Shown one piece after another: positions 11,564 to 20,726 of a stretch of 40,473 bases of DNA. How positions within the stretch are numbered: position 1 is the first letter of the stretch; the number at the start of each line of letters is the position of its first letter. Where the stretch lies: contig JAMPAQ010000002.1 in the NCBI GenBank assembly GCA_023667145.1, forward strand, positions 1 to 40,473, in the 5' to 3' direction. The notes below the pieces were generated by a model. That model ran no database searches, was not told where the DNA came from, and saw only the letters and a list, made by a program, of their open reading frames with translations. The stretch is from Pseudoflavonifractor sp. (GTDB lineage Bacteria; Bacteroidota; Bacteroidia; Bacteroidales; Muribaculaceae). Made by a program: the position numbers and the translations under genes.

Positions 11564-12526
11564 TCATTTCTGCGGGCGGGCGATTGTCTCGCGCATGGTG
11601 GTGTCGGCCTCCATATTTTTCATACGGTAGTAGTCCATCACGCCGAGGTTGCCATTGAGAAACGCCTGGGCCATGGCCTGAGGCAGCTCGCGCTCGGCCT
11701 CGATGACCTTGGCTTTCATCTCCTGGGCAAGCGCTTTCATCTCCTGCTCGCGGGCGATGGCCATGGCGCGTCTCTCCTCGGCCTTGGCCTGTGCGATGTT
11801 TTTGTCGGCTTGTGCTTGGTCAATCTGTAGGGCGGCGCCGATATTCTTGCCTATGTCGATGTCGGCGATGTCGATTGACAGTATCTCAAAGGCAGTTCCC
11901 GAGTCGAGACCTTTCTTGAGCACGAGCTTGGATATGGAGTCGGGGTTCTCAAGTACCTGCTTGTGGCTCTCTGACGAGCCGATTGACGACACGATGCCCT
12001 CACCGACACGGGCGAGCACGGTGTCCTCCCCGGCACCGCCGACGAGCTGGCGTATGTTGGCACGCACGGTGACGCGGGCCTTGGCTATGAGCTGTATGCC
12101 ATCCTTAGCTACAGCAGTGACGGGGGGCGTGTCGATCACCTTGGGATTTACCGACATCTGCACGGCCTGGAACACGTCGCGGCCCGCGAGGTCGATGGCG
12201 GTAGCCATCTTGAAGCCAAGCTCGATGTTGGCTTTCGAGGCCGAGACGAGGGCGTGGACGACTTTCTCAACATTACCACCCGCGAGATAGTGGGCCTCAA
12301 GGTCATCGCGGTTGACATCCTGTAATCCGGCCTTGTGGGCCTCTATAAGCGCCCTGACTATAACGGCGGCAGGGACTTTGCGGATGCGCATGAGCACGAG
12401 CTGCATCATGGAGATATGTACGCCCGACACGAGTGCGGAGACCCATAGGAAAAACGGTACGTAATAGAAGAAAATCGCAAGGAGTATCACTATGACGATA
12501 CCCATTAGGACGATAGTTAGATCCAT
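11564..12526 (-). CDS. floA: Flotillin-like protein FloA
   Basis: A 320-residue membrane-associated scaffold of the FloA/YqfA family, which organises functional membrane microdomains. An N-terminal hydrophobic hairpin (about residues 4-45) is followed by the SPFH/PHB-like domain (for example [21 protein letters not shown]) and an Ala/Glu/Lys-rich coiled coil (about 240-290, [17 protein letters not shown]). The length fits the family. In many bacteria floA follows an nfeD gene; none is seen here, the upstream gene being a TPR/propeller envelope protein 44 bases away. It probably shares that gene's promoter. Confidence 0.94.
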   Translation of the reverse strand: MDLTIVLMGIVIVILLAIFFYYVPFFLWVSALVSGVHISMMQLVLMRIRKVPAAVIVRALIEAHKAGLQDVNRDDLEAHYLAGGNVEKVVHALVSASKANIELGFKMATAIDLAGRDVFQAVQMSVNPKVIDTPPVTAVAKDGIQLIAKARVTVRANIRQLVGGAGEDTVLARVGEGIVSSIGSSESHKQVLENPDSISKLVLKKGLDSGTAFEILSIDIADIDIGKNIGAALQIDQAQADKNIAQAKAEERRAMAIAREQEMKALAQEMKAKVIEAERELPQAMAQAFLNGNLGVMDYYRMKNMEADTTMRETIARPQK

Positions 12527-12570
12527 TGTATAGTATGTTTGCGGTTGATTTATTGTGTGGTGAAGTCGTG

Positions 12571-13980
12571 TCAGCGGCGACAGGCGCGTACTACGTTGTT
12601 GGACTGTGAGCGGAGCTTGTCGCGCAACTCGTTCAGGCGTTTCTCAAGCGACAGTATGCCACCCCGGTCAAGATTTCTTTCCATGCGCATGTCGGCAAGT
12701 CTGGACTCGGTCGCAGCGATTTCATCAGCCGTGCCGAGATAGGCACGCATGGCGTCGCGGGCGTTGTCACCGGGCAGCTGTGAATAGATGGTGAGTATCC
12801 GCCCGTCGGGCAACGCAAAGCGGAAGTCTTCCTTTTTCTTGCCCTTGGAGACATCTATGCGGTCAATCTTGGCGAGCAGGTCAGAATAGTCCTTGCCCGG
12901 TTCCCACGTGTCACGGTAGTTGTCGAGCCGGGCGTATGAGAGCAGGCCGGGTTCGTCGGTCGGATAGTTGATACGCAGGTCAGAGGGGATGAACTTGTAT
13001 ATCGTTATCTTGTCATCGAGTCGGTTACGGTCTGTCGCCCACCAGCCTACGCCGGTCAGCTCGTCAATGGCGAGCATATAGTCATCGTAGGGCGAATTGT
13101 ATGGCATACCGATGTTCTGCGGTTGCAAGAATCCGTTGTTGTCGCGGCGCGAGATAAATATGTCAAGTCCACCGAGGGAGTTCTCGCCGTCATTGGCATA
13201 GTATAGCGTGATGCCGTCGCTCATTATGAATGGGTAGTTGGCATCGCCACCCTCCCCAAGCTCGTCGCCCATTGGCACGGGGGTATCCCATGTGCCGTCG
13301 GCGAGCAGTTGCGACGACATGAGGCGCGGGGTGTCTGTGTCATCGGGCATCGCCCAAGCCATGTAGCGTCCGTTTTCTGATGTATAGACAACCGTAGGGT
13401 CTGCCGCTTTCATCTCCTTGGGGAGTATATCGGCACTGTTGAGCCGTCCGCTCTCCGGCGACAGGCGGTATGCCTTGAAAAAGGTGTCGCGGTCGACTGC
13501 CATGCTGTCGATGACCACTATCTTCTCAACGCGTTCGAGAGCGGTCGACATGCGCTGTATGCGGTTGTCGAGATCCTCCCCCTCGGGTGTCATCTCCTTG
13601 CGGGCTTTTTTAAGCGCACGTCGGTACGATTCCATGTGGTTGCTTGCGGCATCCACATCATAACTGTCAAGGGCAAGTTCGGCGAGGTATCGCGGGGCTT
13701 CCGCTATACCACGGGACTCGGCGGCTTTTAGATAGGGTAGTGCCTCGGAGGATTGGCCGGTGCGCATAAGGCATACTCCGACCCATTGGTTCAAGGCTCC
13801 GTCGCGGGGTTTGGCCTCAAGCTCAGTCATGAATACAGGCAGGGCTTTCTCATATTCGCCGGCAAGGTATGCCTCCTTGGCTTCGTCGAGTGAGAGTGCC
13901 ATTGCCACGTCAACCGAGGCGGTCATGATGGCTGCGGCAACAATGAGTCGCGTTGTGTATCTGTTGGTATGGGGGTTCAT
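12571..13980 (-). CDS. Secreted TPR / PD40 beta-propeller protein
   Basis: A 469-residue protein with a signal peptide ([19 protein letters not shown], cleavage near residue 29). Residues 30-115 look like TPR units ([19 protein letters not shown] and a second copy with the [12 protein letters not shown] pattern). The middle (about 190-330) resembles WD40/PD40 blades such as those in type IX secretion protein Por[28 protein letters not shown], and then [12 protein letters not shown]. The C-terminus is a charged helical segment. A periplasmic or outer-membrane scaffold role is inferred; the OmpA-like peptidoglycan-binding domain seen in PorE is absent. It is the first gene of a probable operon with floA, cstA and the phosphatase. 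Confidence 0.75.
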   Translation of the reverse strand: MNPHTNRYTTRLIVAAAIMTASVDVAMALSLDEAKEAYLAGEYEKALPVFMTELEAKPRDGALNQWVGVCLMRTGQSSEALPYLKAAESRGIAEAPRYLAELALDSYDVDAASNHMESYRRALKKARKEMTPEGEDLDNRIQRMSTALERVEKIVVIDSMAVDRDTFFKAYRLSPESGRLNSADILPKEMKAADPTVVYTSENGRYMAWAMPDDTDTPRLMSSQLLADGTWDTPVPMGDELGEGGDANYPFIMSDGITLYYANDGENSLGGLDIFISRRDNNGFLQPQNIGMPYNSPYDDYMLAIDELTGVGWWATDRNRLDDKITIYKFIPSDLRINYPTDEPGLLSYARLDNYRDTWEPGKDYSDLLAKIDRIDVSKGKKKEDFRFALPDGRILTIYSQLPGDNARDAMRAYLGTADEIAATESRLADMRMERNLDRGGILSLEKRLNELRDKLRSQSNNVVRACRR

Positions 13981-14027
13981 AGTCGGTTCGTTTGCACAGT
14001 GTGGCAGACACGTATGAATTTAATCTC

Positions 14028-14035
14028 CAAAGATA
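14028..14035 (-). promoter_or_regulatory. -7 promoter box of the TPR-floA-cstA operon
   Basis: TATCTTTG on the minus strand is a perfect TAnnTTTG box, giving a transcript start near 14022 and a leader of about 40 bases. The -33 element is weak (ATTG at 14058-14061, 22 bases upstream). Confidence 0.45.
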
Positions 14036-14110
14036 CGCATTTTTCCTCAAAGCCCACCAATTGAGACCCATTTCATCCCGCTTTTAACGTTTTGATACAA
14101 TATCACCGAC

Positions 14111-14128
14111 ATTCATAGCGGAATGAAT
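14111..14128. terminator. Weak hairpin after the glycosyltransferase gene
   Basis: ATTCAT (14111-14116) and ATGAAT (14123-14128) pair around a 6-base loop. It lies 24 bases beyond the stop of the minus-strand glycosyltransferase gene. There is no strong T-tract, so termination here is uncertain. Confidence 0.25.
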
Positions 14129-14151
14129 ATCTTTTCAGTTGTCAGAGGGTG

Positions 14152-15666
14152 TTATTTTCTTCCGTAAAGCCGAAAAATATTTCCGTTTTGGTATTTGTAG
14201 TAGGTCATCAAGGGATGATAGCCGATTTCCTCCAGTTTATTGCCCATGACAGTGTCTTTGACAGAAACCTCGACAAAGTCTGATTTTCCGCTGAGCACAT
14301 CCAGTTCTTGCTGCCGCCTCATGTCATCGGAAGCCCCTACTTGTATCGCCCAATATCTTGAGCCGGGCAGAGCCTCCGGGAAGACACTTTCACCATACTC
14401 TATGGAGTTGTAATAAATGATGGTCGGCCGAGTCACCTGGCTCATGTAAAAGTTCAGGCTGTCCATCATGGCGGCTCTATCGCTGTCGATGTTGAAAATG
14501 AGTTTATTGGTCTCGCCTTTCTTGGCAAATGTCAGACATGATACCACTATTATAGTGATTGCGGCTGTGATTGACGGTATGCGCCACGTAAGTATGCTCT
14601 TTCCAAACTTATTCAACAGATAGATTATGCCAAAAATCCAAAATGTCGCGAGGCAGCTGAAATAGTAATCTTTCACGAGACGTGCTAAGATAAGCAGGGA
14701 TACGGCAAACCAGAATATGACCGTCCATTGTTGAGTGCGGTTCCTGAAACGATAGAGGATTATTCCTGCGAGGGGAATGATGACAAGTATGGCGATACGC
14801 GGAGATAGGATTTCAGTCAGGTTTGCGATGAAGCCATTGGGGGAGTCTATCTTTTCCAATGTGTTGTATGTGCTGATAAAGTATTCGTTTACAAATGCTG
14901 TCAGACTTCCTGATGTGGTAAGCGCAATCACGAACGGTATAATTACTATCGCAGCTCCGATGATATAGCAGGTTATGAATCTGAGGATACTTCTGATGTC
15001 GCGACGCAGGGAAAAGAGAAGGGGGACAGATACCGAAGCGAGCATCGCGGCAACATTATATTTTATCATCAGTGTCGCACCGAAGCAGATTCCGAGACAG
15101 ATTGCACTTCGTTTCAGATTATGGCGGCCTCTGTCATCGGTGAGAGATAATGTGCTGTATAGCGTTATGGCAAAGAACAGTTGACAAAAATCTTCTGCCC
15201 TCATCTCTGTATGAGCGGATGGGAAGAAATAGGCGACAGCCATAATTACGGTGGCGGTGAGTGATTGTGGTACTGATGAGGTGAGTCTCAGGCTGCATAG
15301 GTATAAGGTGTAAAAGGTCATTATGTAAAAAATGACCTCAATCCAGAATACTCCTATAAAGTCACGTGGACTTATCAGGTATCCGATTCCATATATCAGC
15401 CATAGTAGAGGGCCTTTGCTGTCTGCGAAGTCAATGTAAGGTATCATTCCATTCATCCAAGCCTTGCCACATGTGTGAAACCATGCGCTGTCACAGCGTG
15501 GATGAACATAATGGGTATAGGAGTCGGAGCTTATTATAAATAGAAGCAAAAAAGTGAACGCCGTCAGAAACAACAAGACACCTGTAGTCTTGAATTGACG
15601 ATTTAATCTACTGCTACACAGTGTGTTGTCTAAATGGGGGGGGGTAGCTGGGTTCATTTTAATCAT
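14152..15666 (-). CDS. Integral membrane glycosyltransferase, GT-C (ArnT/PMT-like) type
   Basis: A protein of about 504 residues with roughly a dozen hydrophobic segments. After the first membrane helix a periplasmic loop carries CDSAWFHTCGKAWMNG and then YIDFADSKGPLLW, the layout of polyprenyl-phosphate-sugar-dependent GT-C enzymes, in which an acidic residue in the first loop is catalytic. The C-terminal 130 residues form a soluble domain. The sugar and acceptor are unknown; lipid A, cell-surface glycan or protein O-glycosylation are all possible. The frame is open to an ATG at 15714, but that ATG overlaps a perfect -7 promoter box, so I prefer the ATG at 15666 (or 15657, MNPATPP). It is a single gene, divergent from the ECF sigma operon. 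Confidence 0.78.
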   Translation of the reverse strand: MIKMNPATPPHLDNTLCSSRLNRQFKTTGVLLFLTAFTFLLLFIISSDSYTHYVHPRCDSAWFHTCGKAWMNGMIPYIDFADSKGPLLWLIYGIGYLISPRDFIGVFWIEVIFYIMTFYTLYLCSLRLTSSVPQSLTATVIMAVAYFFPSAHTEMRAEDFCQLFFAITLYSTLSLTDDRGRHNLKRSAICLGICFGATLMIKYNVAAMLASVSVPLLFSLRRDIRSILRFITCYIIGAAIVIIPFVIALTTSGSLTAFVNEYFISTYNTLEKIDSPNGFIANLTEILSPRIAILVIIPLAGIILYRFRNRTQQWTVIFWFAVSLLILARLVKDYYFSCLATFWIFGIIYLLNKFGKSILTWRIPSITAAITIIVVSCLTFAKKGETNKLIFNIDSDRAAMMDSLNFYMSQVTRPTIIYYNSIEYGESVFPEALPGSRYWAIQVGASDDMRRQQELDVLSGKSDFVEVSVKDTVMGNKLEEIGYHPLMTYYKYQNGNIFRLYGRK

Positions 15667-15711
15667 TAACAGTAAGACGATGTGATTGTGATAGCTTGGT
15701 TGATTGTATCG

Positions 15712-15719
15712 CAAAGATA
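15712..15719 (-). promoter_or_regulatory. -7 promoter box of the glycosyltransferase gene
   Basis: TATCTTTG on the minus strand matches TAnnTTTG perfectly and implies a start near 15707. No clear TTTG is found 19-21 bases upstream. The box decides the translation start, since the longest frame begins inside it. Confidence 0.4.
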
Positions 15720-15808
15720 GCGAATAATGAGGGAATATTTGAATGCGGGCGAGGTTATTTGTATAATGTGATGCGTTTAGTTAATTTTAACGGTTGGGGA
15801 GATGGGGG

Positions 15809-15837
15809 TTTGGGCAAGAATGTGCATCTTAGCATTG
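15809..15837 (+). promoter_or_regulatory. Possible promoter of the ECF sigma operon
   Basis: TTTG (15809-15812) and TAGCATTG (15830-15837, one mismatch to TAnnTTTG) are separated by 17 bases, slightly short. A start near 15843 would leave a leader of about 20 bases. Confidence 0.3.
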
Positions 15838-15862
15838 GATTATCAATGGTAAGATTGGCTCT

Positions 15863-16366
15863 ATGAGGATTCATGAGTTTGAGACCCTGTACCGTCGGTT
15901 GTATATGCCGCTTGGCATGTACGCCCTGCGTGTGCTCGGTGACGTTGACGAGGCGGAGGATGCTGTTCAGGAGAGTTTTGCCTCGGTCTGGGAGCTGATA
16001 GGAGAGGGCGCTGTGATTGAGAATCTAAAGGCATACATGTATCGGGCGGTGCGCAATGAGTGTCTGTTGCGTCTGCGGTCACGCAGATATGACGTGGAGC
16101 GTGAGATGCCTGAGGAGATTACCGATGAGGTAGTTGATACGTCGGAACGCGATGCGAGACTGTGGGATGCGATAGGTCATTTGCCCGATCGTTGCCGTGA
16201 GATATTCCTCATGAGCAAACGTGACGGGCTGACAAACGCCGATATAGCGTCTGAACTCGGCCTGTCGGTAAAGACTGTGGAAAATCAAATGACCAAGGCT
16301 TTCAAGACCCTGCGTGACTCGTTGCGCCCTGAGGTTGGGAAAGTGTTTTTTCTGCCATTCCTGTAG
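15863..16366 (+). CDS. ECF sigma factor (FecI-like)
   Basis: A 167-residue extracytoplasmic-function RNA polymerase sigma factor. Sigma region 2 covers about residues 5-70 (FETLYRRLYMPLGMYALRVL, then DEAEDAVQESFASVWE), and region 4 about 105-155 with LPDRCREIFLMSKRDGLTNA and the helix-turn-helix DIASELGLSVKTVENQMTKA. The short linker and the following FecR-like and TonB-receptor genes place it in the FecI group that directs transcription of outer-membrane uptake genes. The gap of 124 bases to the next gene probably holds the promoter it recognises. Confidence 0.95.
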   Translation: MRIHEFETLYRRLYMPLGMYALRVLGDVDEAEDAVQESFASVWELIGEGAVIENLKAYMYRAVRNECLLRLRSRRYDVEREMPEEITDEVVDTSERDARLWDAIGHLPDRCREIFLMSKRDGLTNADIASELGLSVKTVENQMTKAFKTLRDSLRPEVGKVFFLPFL

Positions 16367-16439
16367 TGGGTGTAAGTCTCCTCGGAATTGTGTCCACGAG
16401 GTAATCTGCGATTTGTTGAAAAATTTTTGTCAGAGGCAT

Positions 16440-16464
16440 GGGGGTTTTTGACGATGCGTGTATC
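16440..16464 (+). promoter_or_regulatory. Probable ECF-sigma-dependent promoter
   Basis: The sigma to anti-sigma gap contains GGGGGTTTTT (16440-16449) and GCGTGTATC (16456-16464) about 27 bases before the FecR-like ATG. The arrangement, a G/T-rich -35 and a CGTGTAT-like -10, differs from the housekeeping TAnnTTTG type and fits an autoregulated ECF promoter. This is inference from position and composition. Confidence 0.4.
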
Positions 16465-16490
16465 ATAGGGGTAAACAATCAGATTGAGAT

Positions 16491-16955
16491 ATGACTGAAG
16501 ATAAGAAATTTGAGGATAGTGTGGATTTTGTCGTCCGCAATTATCGGCATGACGCTTTCTCGGTAGATAAGGGTTGGCGACGGCTTGGTCTCACCCATAG
16601 GGTGTGGTGGCGCTCACGGTGGGCGGCGGCGTGTGCTGTGACGGTTGCCTTGGCTGCATCTGCGGGAATCTATGCGTGGTTGTCGGTGTCCGCACCGACC
16701 GTGACAACTCTCCCGGCAACGGAGACCGTTATGCCCGAGGCCGCTCCGACAGCACCCAAACGCAGCCGCATAGAGTTTAATGATACGCCGCTCGACCGTG
16801 TTGTAAAAGAGATAGAGGCCGTATATGGCGTGACAGTAACAAATGTCCCTGAAGGCGGCGATTATCGCCTCACTCTCAGCTATGAGGGAACGGCTCGTGA
16901 GCTTGTGGCTACAATAAACGATTTGTTGGATATAAGGATGGAGGTTGAGGAATGA
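16491..16955 (+). CDS. Minimal FecR-like anti-sigma protein (single TM plus DUF4974-like domain)
   Basis: Only 154 residues against about 300-350 for a normal FecR. Residues 1-42 are a cytoplasmic segment (KFEDSVDFVVRNYRHDAFSVD), 43-64 are one transmembrane helix (AAACAVTVALAASAGIYAWL), and 90-154 resemble the C-terminal DUF4974/STN-like domain (IEFNDTPLDRVVKEIEAVYGV ending in DLLDIRMEVEE). The FecR beta-helical middle domain is missing. It overlaps the receptor gene by four bases (ATGA), so translation is coupled. The likely role is to hold the ECF sigma factor at the membrane and receive the signal from the receptor's STN domain. Confidence 0.72.
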   Translation: MTEDKKFEDSVDFVVRNYRHDAFSVDKGWRRLGLTHRVWWRSRWAAACAVTVALAASAGIYAWLSVSAPTVTTLPATETVMPEAAPTAPKRSRIEFNDTPLDRVVKEIEAVYGVTVTNVPEGGDYRLTLSYEGTARELVATINDLLDIRMEVEE

Positions 16956-19591
16956 GGATATTATTGTCATTAATAGTACTCCTACTGACATCCGTGTCGT
17001 CGATGGCCGTGAATGTGTCGGTGCGCGCCGTGGGGCAACCAGCTGAGTCGGTGTTCAAGGAACTTATGAGGCAGACCGGCAAGAATTTTGTCTACAGTTC
17101 CGGGCTGCTCAGCGGAGTCAAGGTCACGGTCGAGGCCAATGACCGTCCGCTTGAGCGCGTGCTCGACGAGATGTTCCGAGGAACGGATATTACCTATAAT
17201 ATAAAAGGAAATAATGTGGTATTGAGACGGCGTACACGCCAGGCTATGATTGTCGTGAGCGGATATGTGCGCGAGGAGGGCACTGGTGAGTCCCTGATTG
17301 GAGCGCTTGTGGTCGACAGCTCAAGCAAGAAGACCGTGGCCACCAACAGCGCCGGGTTCTACTCCATATATGTGACCCCGGGACAGGTGACGCTTGCCGT
17401 GTCCTATCCGGGATTTGACGCGGAGTCGCGCACTATGACGATAAGGAGTGACAGCAGGGTCGATTTTACCCTAAAGGAGCGCGGGTCCGGCAGTGCGCGG
17501 CAGCTCTCGGAAGTGGTGGTGGTCGCCGACCCCAACAAGTCCATCGCGATGGAATCGACAGATGTTGGTCGTCTCAACCTGACCCGTGCCGACATCACGT
17601 CGACCCCCACACTCTTTGGCGAGGCCGATGTGATTAAGACCTTGCAGCTCCAGCCCGGCGTGTCGGCGGGAGTGGAGGCCATGGCCGGCATGTATGTACA
17701 TGGCGGGGCCAATGATGAGAACCTTTATATGCTCGACAATATACCGCTTTATCAGGTCAACCACTTTGGCGGACTTTTCTCCGCGTTCAACACCGAGGCA
17801 ATAAAGAATGTCGATTTCTATAAGTCGACATTCCCGGCCAAGTATGACGGGCGTTTGTCAAGCATCATGGCCGTGAACACCAAGGACGGCAGCATGGAGG
17901 GACATCACGGGTCATTCAAGCTCGGTCTGACATCGGGCGCACTCAATATCGACGGCCCTATAATAAAGGGAAAGACCACCTACGCGTTGGCCGTGCGCCG
18001 CTCATGGTTTGAGGTGCTTACCGTTCCAGGTCTCGCAATCTACAATGCCGTGAGACAGGAGAAGGAATCGACCACCGTCGCCCGCTACTCGTTTACCGAT
18101 GTCAACGCCAAGGTCACCCACCATTTCAGCGACAACAGTCAACTACATGCCATGTTTTATTTTGGCGAGGATTTCCTGAAAGGTGGCGACAAGCGGAATG
18201 TAGAGGATGCGGAAAATGATGAGACGATGCGTGAGAGCGGCATATCCAAACTGCGGTGGGGCAATCTCGTGGCATCGCTTGGATGGAACTATGCGTTCTC
18301 CTCAAAGCTCTTCGGCGAGTTTACCGGGGCATATACCCATTACCGCTCATCGCTCAACCGTGAGGACGAGGATTACCTTGAGTCTGCGGGCAGTGTCATC
18401 GAGGACTCTCGCCGCGACTACACGACCCGCAACAGCATACGTGACTGGACATTCCGTGCCGACATGATATGGCGACCGGCATCGAGCCATCACGTCACGT
18501 TCGGGGCCAACTATACGTTCCACACATATAAGCCCCAGGATAACTCGGGCATACTCTATAATGCCGGTGTTATAGTCTCACAGGCGGTCGAGAGCCAGCA
18601 GGTTCATGCCTCAGAGATAGGGGCGTATATCGGCGATGACTGGGAGTTGTCACAATCGGTGCGTGTCAATGCCGGAGTACACGTGGGGCTTTTCTCCCTG
18701 TCGGGCAAGAGCCACTGGAACATAGACCCGCGTCTCGCCTTGAGATGGAGGGTAAATGACCATTGGTCGGTCAAGGGTGCGTATGCCCGTATGTCACAGT
18801 ATGTGCATCAGTTGACCGAGAGCGCCATCAGTCTCCCCACCGACCAGTGGGTGCCTGTCGCCGGGGAGATGCGTCCGCAAAAGAGCGACAAGATCTCTGT
18901 GGCCGGATATTACTCGTTTGGTCACGGCAACGAGTTTACCGCGTCGGTCGAGGCTTATTACAAGTGGATGGATCACGTGATCGATTACCGCGACGATTAT
19001 TTCCTCATGCCTAACGACACTCCATGGCAAGACAAGCTGTGTGCCGGGTCAGGCAGGGCCAAGGGGCTTGATTTCATGGTGAGGCGCAACGCCGGAAAGA
19101 TAACCGGGCATGTCGCATACTCGTTGTTATGGGCCGACCGTCAGTTTGATGCCAAAAATGATGGGCGGCGTTTCCCGGCACGGTTTGACAACCGTCACAA
19201 AATCAATGTCCTGCTCAACTGGCGCATAAACGAAAAGTGGGAGGTCAATGCGGCATGGACCGGGATGAGCGGCAACCGATTCTCGCTTTTTGCTCAGGAT
19301 TACGAGATACTCGACACTCCCGACCTCCCTGTGGTGGGCGATCCGTCGTTTGACGGTCTGATTGACATGAACGGCGGCATCAACAATTACCGGTTGCCAT
19401 TCTACCACCGTCTCGACATCGGCGCCAACCGTTACACCAAGCATGGCATGTGGAACTTCTCGCTCTACAACGCCTATTGCAATATGAATGTCATATCGGT
19501 GAAGAAAAATCGCGGATACTATTATGACTCGTTCCAGAAGTTCCGTCTCATCCCGATATTGCCATCGGTATCCTATACATGGTTTTTCTAA
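16952..19591 (+). CDS. TonB-dependent outer-membrane receptor with STN signalling domain
   Basis: An 879-residue receptor. A signal peptide (about 1-19) leads into an STN domain (20-95, AVGQPAESVFKELMRQTGKN to NNVVLRRR), the element that signals to FecR-type anti-sigma factors. A carboxypeptidase-regulatory-like Ig domain (about 100-180, SGYVREEGTGESLIGALV) and a plug (about 190-300, including VIKTLQLQPGVSAGVEAM and YVHGGANDENLYMLDN) follow, then a 22-strand-type barrel ending in the C-terminal aromatic SVSYTWFF. There is no SusD partner; instead a DUF4249 lipoprotein follows. The substrate is unknown; iron complexes, cobalamin, peptides or glycans are all conceivable. Confidence 0.93.
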   Translation: MRILLSLIVLLLTSVSSMAVNVSVRAVGQPAESVFKELMRQTGKNFVYSSGLLSGVKVTVEANDRPLERVLDEMFRGTDITYNIKGNNVVLRRRTRQAMIVVSGYVREEGTGESLIGALVVDSSSKKTVATNSAGFYSIYVTPGQVTLAVSYPGFDAESRTMTIRSDSRVDFTLKERGSGSARQLSEVVVVADPNKSIAMESTDVGRLNLTRADITSTPTLFGEADVIKTLQLQPGVSAGVEAMAGMYVHGGANDENLYMLDNIPLYQVNHFGGLFSAFNTEAIKNVDFYKSTFPAKYDGRLSSIMAVNTKDGSMEGHHGSFKLGLTSGALNIDGPIIKGKTTYALAVRRSWFEVLTVPGLAIYNAVRQEKESTTVARYSFTDVNAKVTHHFSDNSQLHAMFYFGEDFLKGGDKRNVEDAENDETMRESGISKLRWGNLVASLGWNYAFSSKLFGEFTGAYTHYRSSLNREDEDYLESAGSVIEDSRRDYTTRNSIRDWTFRADMIWRPASSHHVTFGANYTFHTYKPQDNSGILYNAGVIVSQAVESQQVHASEIGAYIGDDWELSQSVRVNAGVHVGLFSLSGKSHWNIDPRLALRWRVNDHWSVKGAYARMSQYVHQLTESAISLPTDQWVPVAGEMRPQKSDKISVAGYYSFGHGNEFTASVEAYYKWMDHVIDYRDDYFLMPNDTPWQDKLCAGSGRAKGLDFMVRRNAGKITGHVAYSLLWADRQFDAKNDGRRFPARFDNRHKINVLLNWRINEKWEVNAAWTGMSGNRFSLFAQDYEILDTPDLPVVGDPSFDGLIDMNGGINNYRLPFYHRLDIGANRYTKHGMWNFSLYNAYCNMNVISVKKNRGYYYDSFQKFRLIPILPSVSYTWFF

Positions 19592-19608
19592 AAAAAATTG
19601 TAGTGAAT

Positions 19609-20610
19609 ATGATATATAGCAGATATATAAGAAAGTACATGGCCGCCACGGCGATGTCGGCGGGTCTCGCTGTCGCGGGGTGCTCAAGCGATTTTGACCC
19701 TGATATTGAAGCGGAACCTGTCGCGGTGCTCAACGTGATGGTGCAGCCCGACAGCCTTGTGACCGCCTCGGTGAGCCATAGCTGGCTGTTTGGTACCGAC
19801 CCCGGCGATGTGACTGTCGGCAATGCCAGTGTGCGGCTCACTGTCAACGGAGAGCCGCAAGGACTGATGACATTTGACCCTGCGGCGGGTATATACAGGT
19901 CGTCCTACCGTGCGGCTGTCGGTGATGATGTCGAGATTGCGGTACGCACCATTGATTACGGTGAGGCGGCCGGTAGCACGGTCGTCCCCCGCAAGGTGAG
20001 GATTGACCGTTGGGAATGTACGCCGACCTATACGGTCGATTATGACGGCATAATAGCCGGGGTCAATGGCGGTGATTGGTCATACGCCCAGAATCTTGAG
20101 TTGCACTACTCCATCACGTTTACCGATCCGGCTGATGAGGAGAACTATTACCTGCTTGCCGGTAAGCGCTACTATGAGTTTGGCGGTGGGGTGTGCGATG
20201 ACCCGATACTCGGCGAGAACGAGACTCCGCTTGAGGCCGTATTTGCCAAAGACCGCGATTTCATGGTGTTTTCCGACAGGAGTATATCAGGCAAGAGCTA
20301 TACATTGTCTTATACGACGATATATTCGCTCGACTTCATGGCTCCCGGAATCGTGGAGGAGGATGGCCGCATGTATGACCGCATAAGATTGTACAGCATA
20401 ACAAAGGATTATTACCTTTACCTGCTGTCGCTCTATAAGAAATATGGCTATCTCAACAACAACCTTGAGAATCTTGGATTGGCCGAGCCAAAAGGGGTGT
20501 TCACCAACGTGTCGCCCGGAGTCGGCATCGTGGCATCGCAGACCCCCGATATGGTTGTCAATGATATATATGACATATATATGGATTTCTGGAACAGGAC
20601 CTATAACTGA
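19609..20610 (+). CDS. DUF4249-family outer-membrane lipoprotein
   Basis: About 333 residues. The signal peptide ends in the lipobox LAVAGC (Cys near 25), so it should be a lipoprotein. The rest looks like the DUF4249 family usually encoded right after TonB receptors: an N-terminal Ig-like half (VLNVMVQPDSLVTASVSHSW, NASVRLTVNGEP) and a C-terminal half rich in aromatic residues (YYLYLLSLYKKYGYLNNN). The frame is open back to 19579, inside the receptor gene, but the ATG at 19609 comes after the receptor stop in an A-rich context and gives a normal lipoprotein leader. It is probably an accessory part of the receptor complex; biochemical function is unknown. Confidence 0.85.
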   Translation: MIYSRYIRKYMAATAMSAGLAVAGCSSDFDPDIEAEPVAVLNVMVQPDSLVTASVSHSWLFGTDPGDVTVGNASVRLTVNGEPQGLMTFDPAAGIYRSSYRAAVGDDVEIAVRTIDYGEAAGSTVVPRKVRIDRWECTPTYTVDYDGIIAGVNGGDWSYAQNLELHYSITFTDPADEENYYLLAGKRYYEFGGGVCDDPILGENETPLEAVFAKDRDFMVFSDRSISGKSYTLSYTTIYSLDFMAPGIVEEDGRMYDRIRLYSITKDYYLYLLSLYKKYGYLNNNLENLGLAEPKGVFTNVSPGVGIVASQTPDMVVNDIYDIYMDFWNRTYN

Positions 20611-20630
20611 CAGATAAGTTTTTGCGTTGG

Positions 20631-20646
20631 CCTTCCCTTCGGAAGG
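20631..20646 (+). terminator. Small hairpin after the DUF4249 gene
   Basis: CCTTCC (20631-20636) and GGAAGG (20641-20646) close a CTTC loop 20 bases after the stop and are followed by TTTGG. It may work together with the larger structure directly downstream. Confidence 0.4.
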
Positions 20647-20649
20647 TTT

Positions 20650-20708
20650 GGCTCCCACCAGGTGACAGTCAGGGGAATGTTTGAGACTGTCACCCTCAGG
20701 CGGGAGTC
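20650..20708. terminator. Large two-part hairpin between convergent genes, probable bidirectional terminator
   Basis: GGTGACAGTC (20661-20670) and GACTGTCACC (20685-20694) form a perfect 10-bp stem with a 14-base loop. Outside it GGCTCCC (20650-20656) pairs with GGGAGTC (20702-20708, one G-T). It fills the gap between the plus-strand DUF4249 gene and the minus-strand ogt gene. Confidence 0.55.
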
Positions 20709-20726
20709 TCTTTATGCGGTTGTGGG

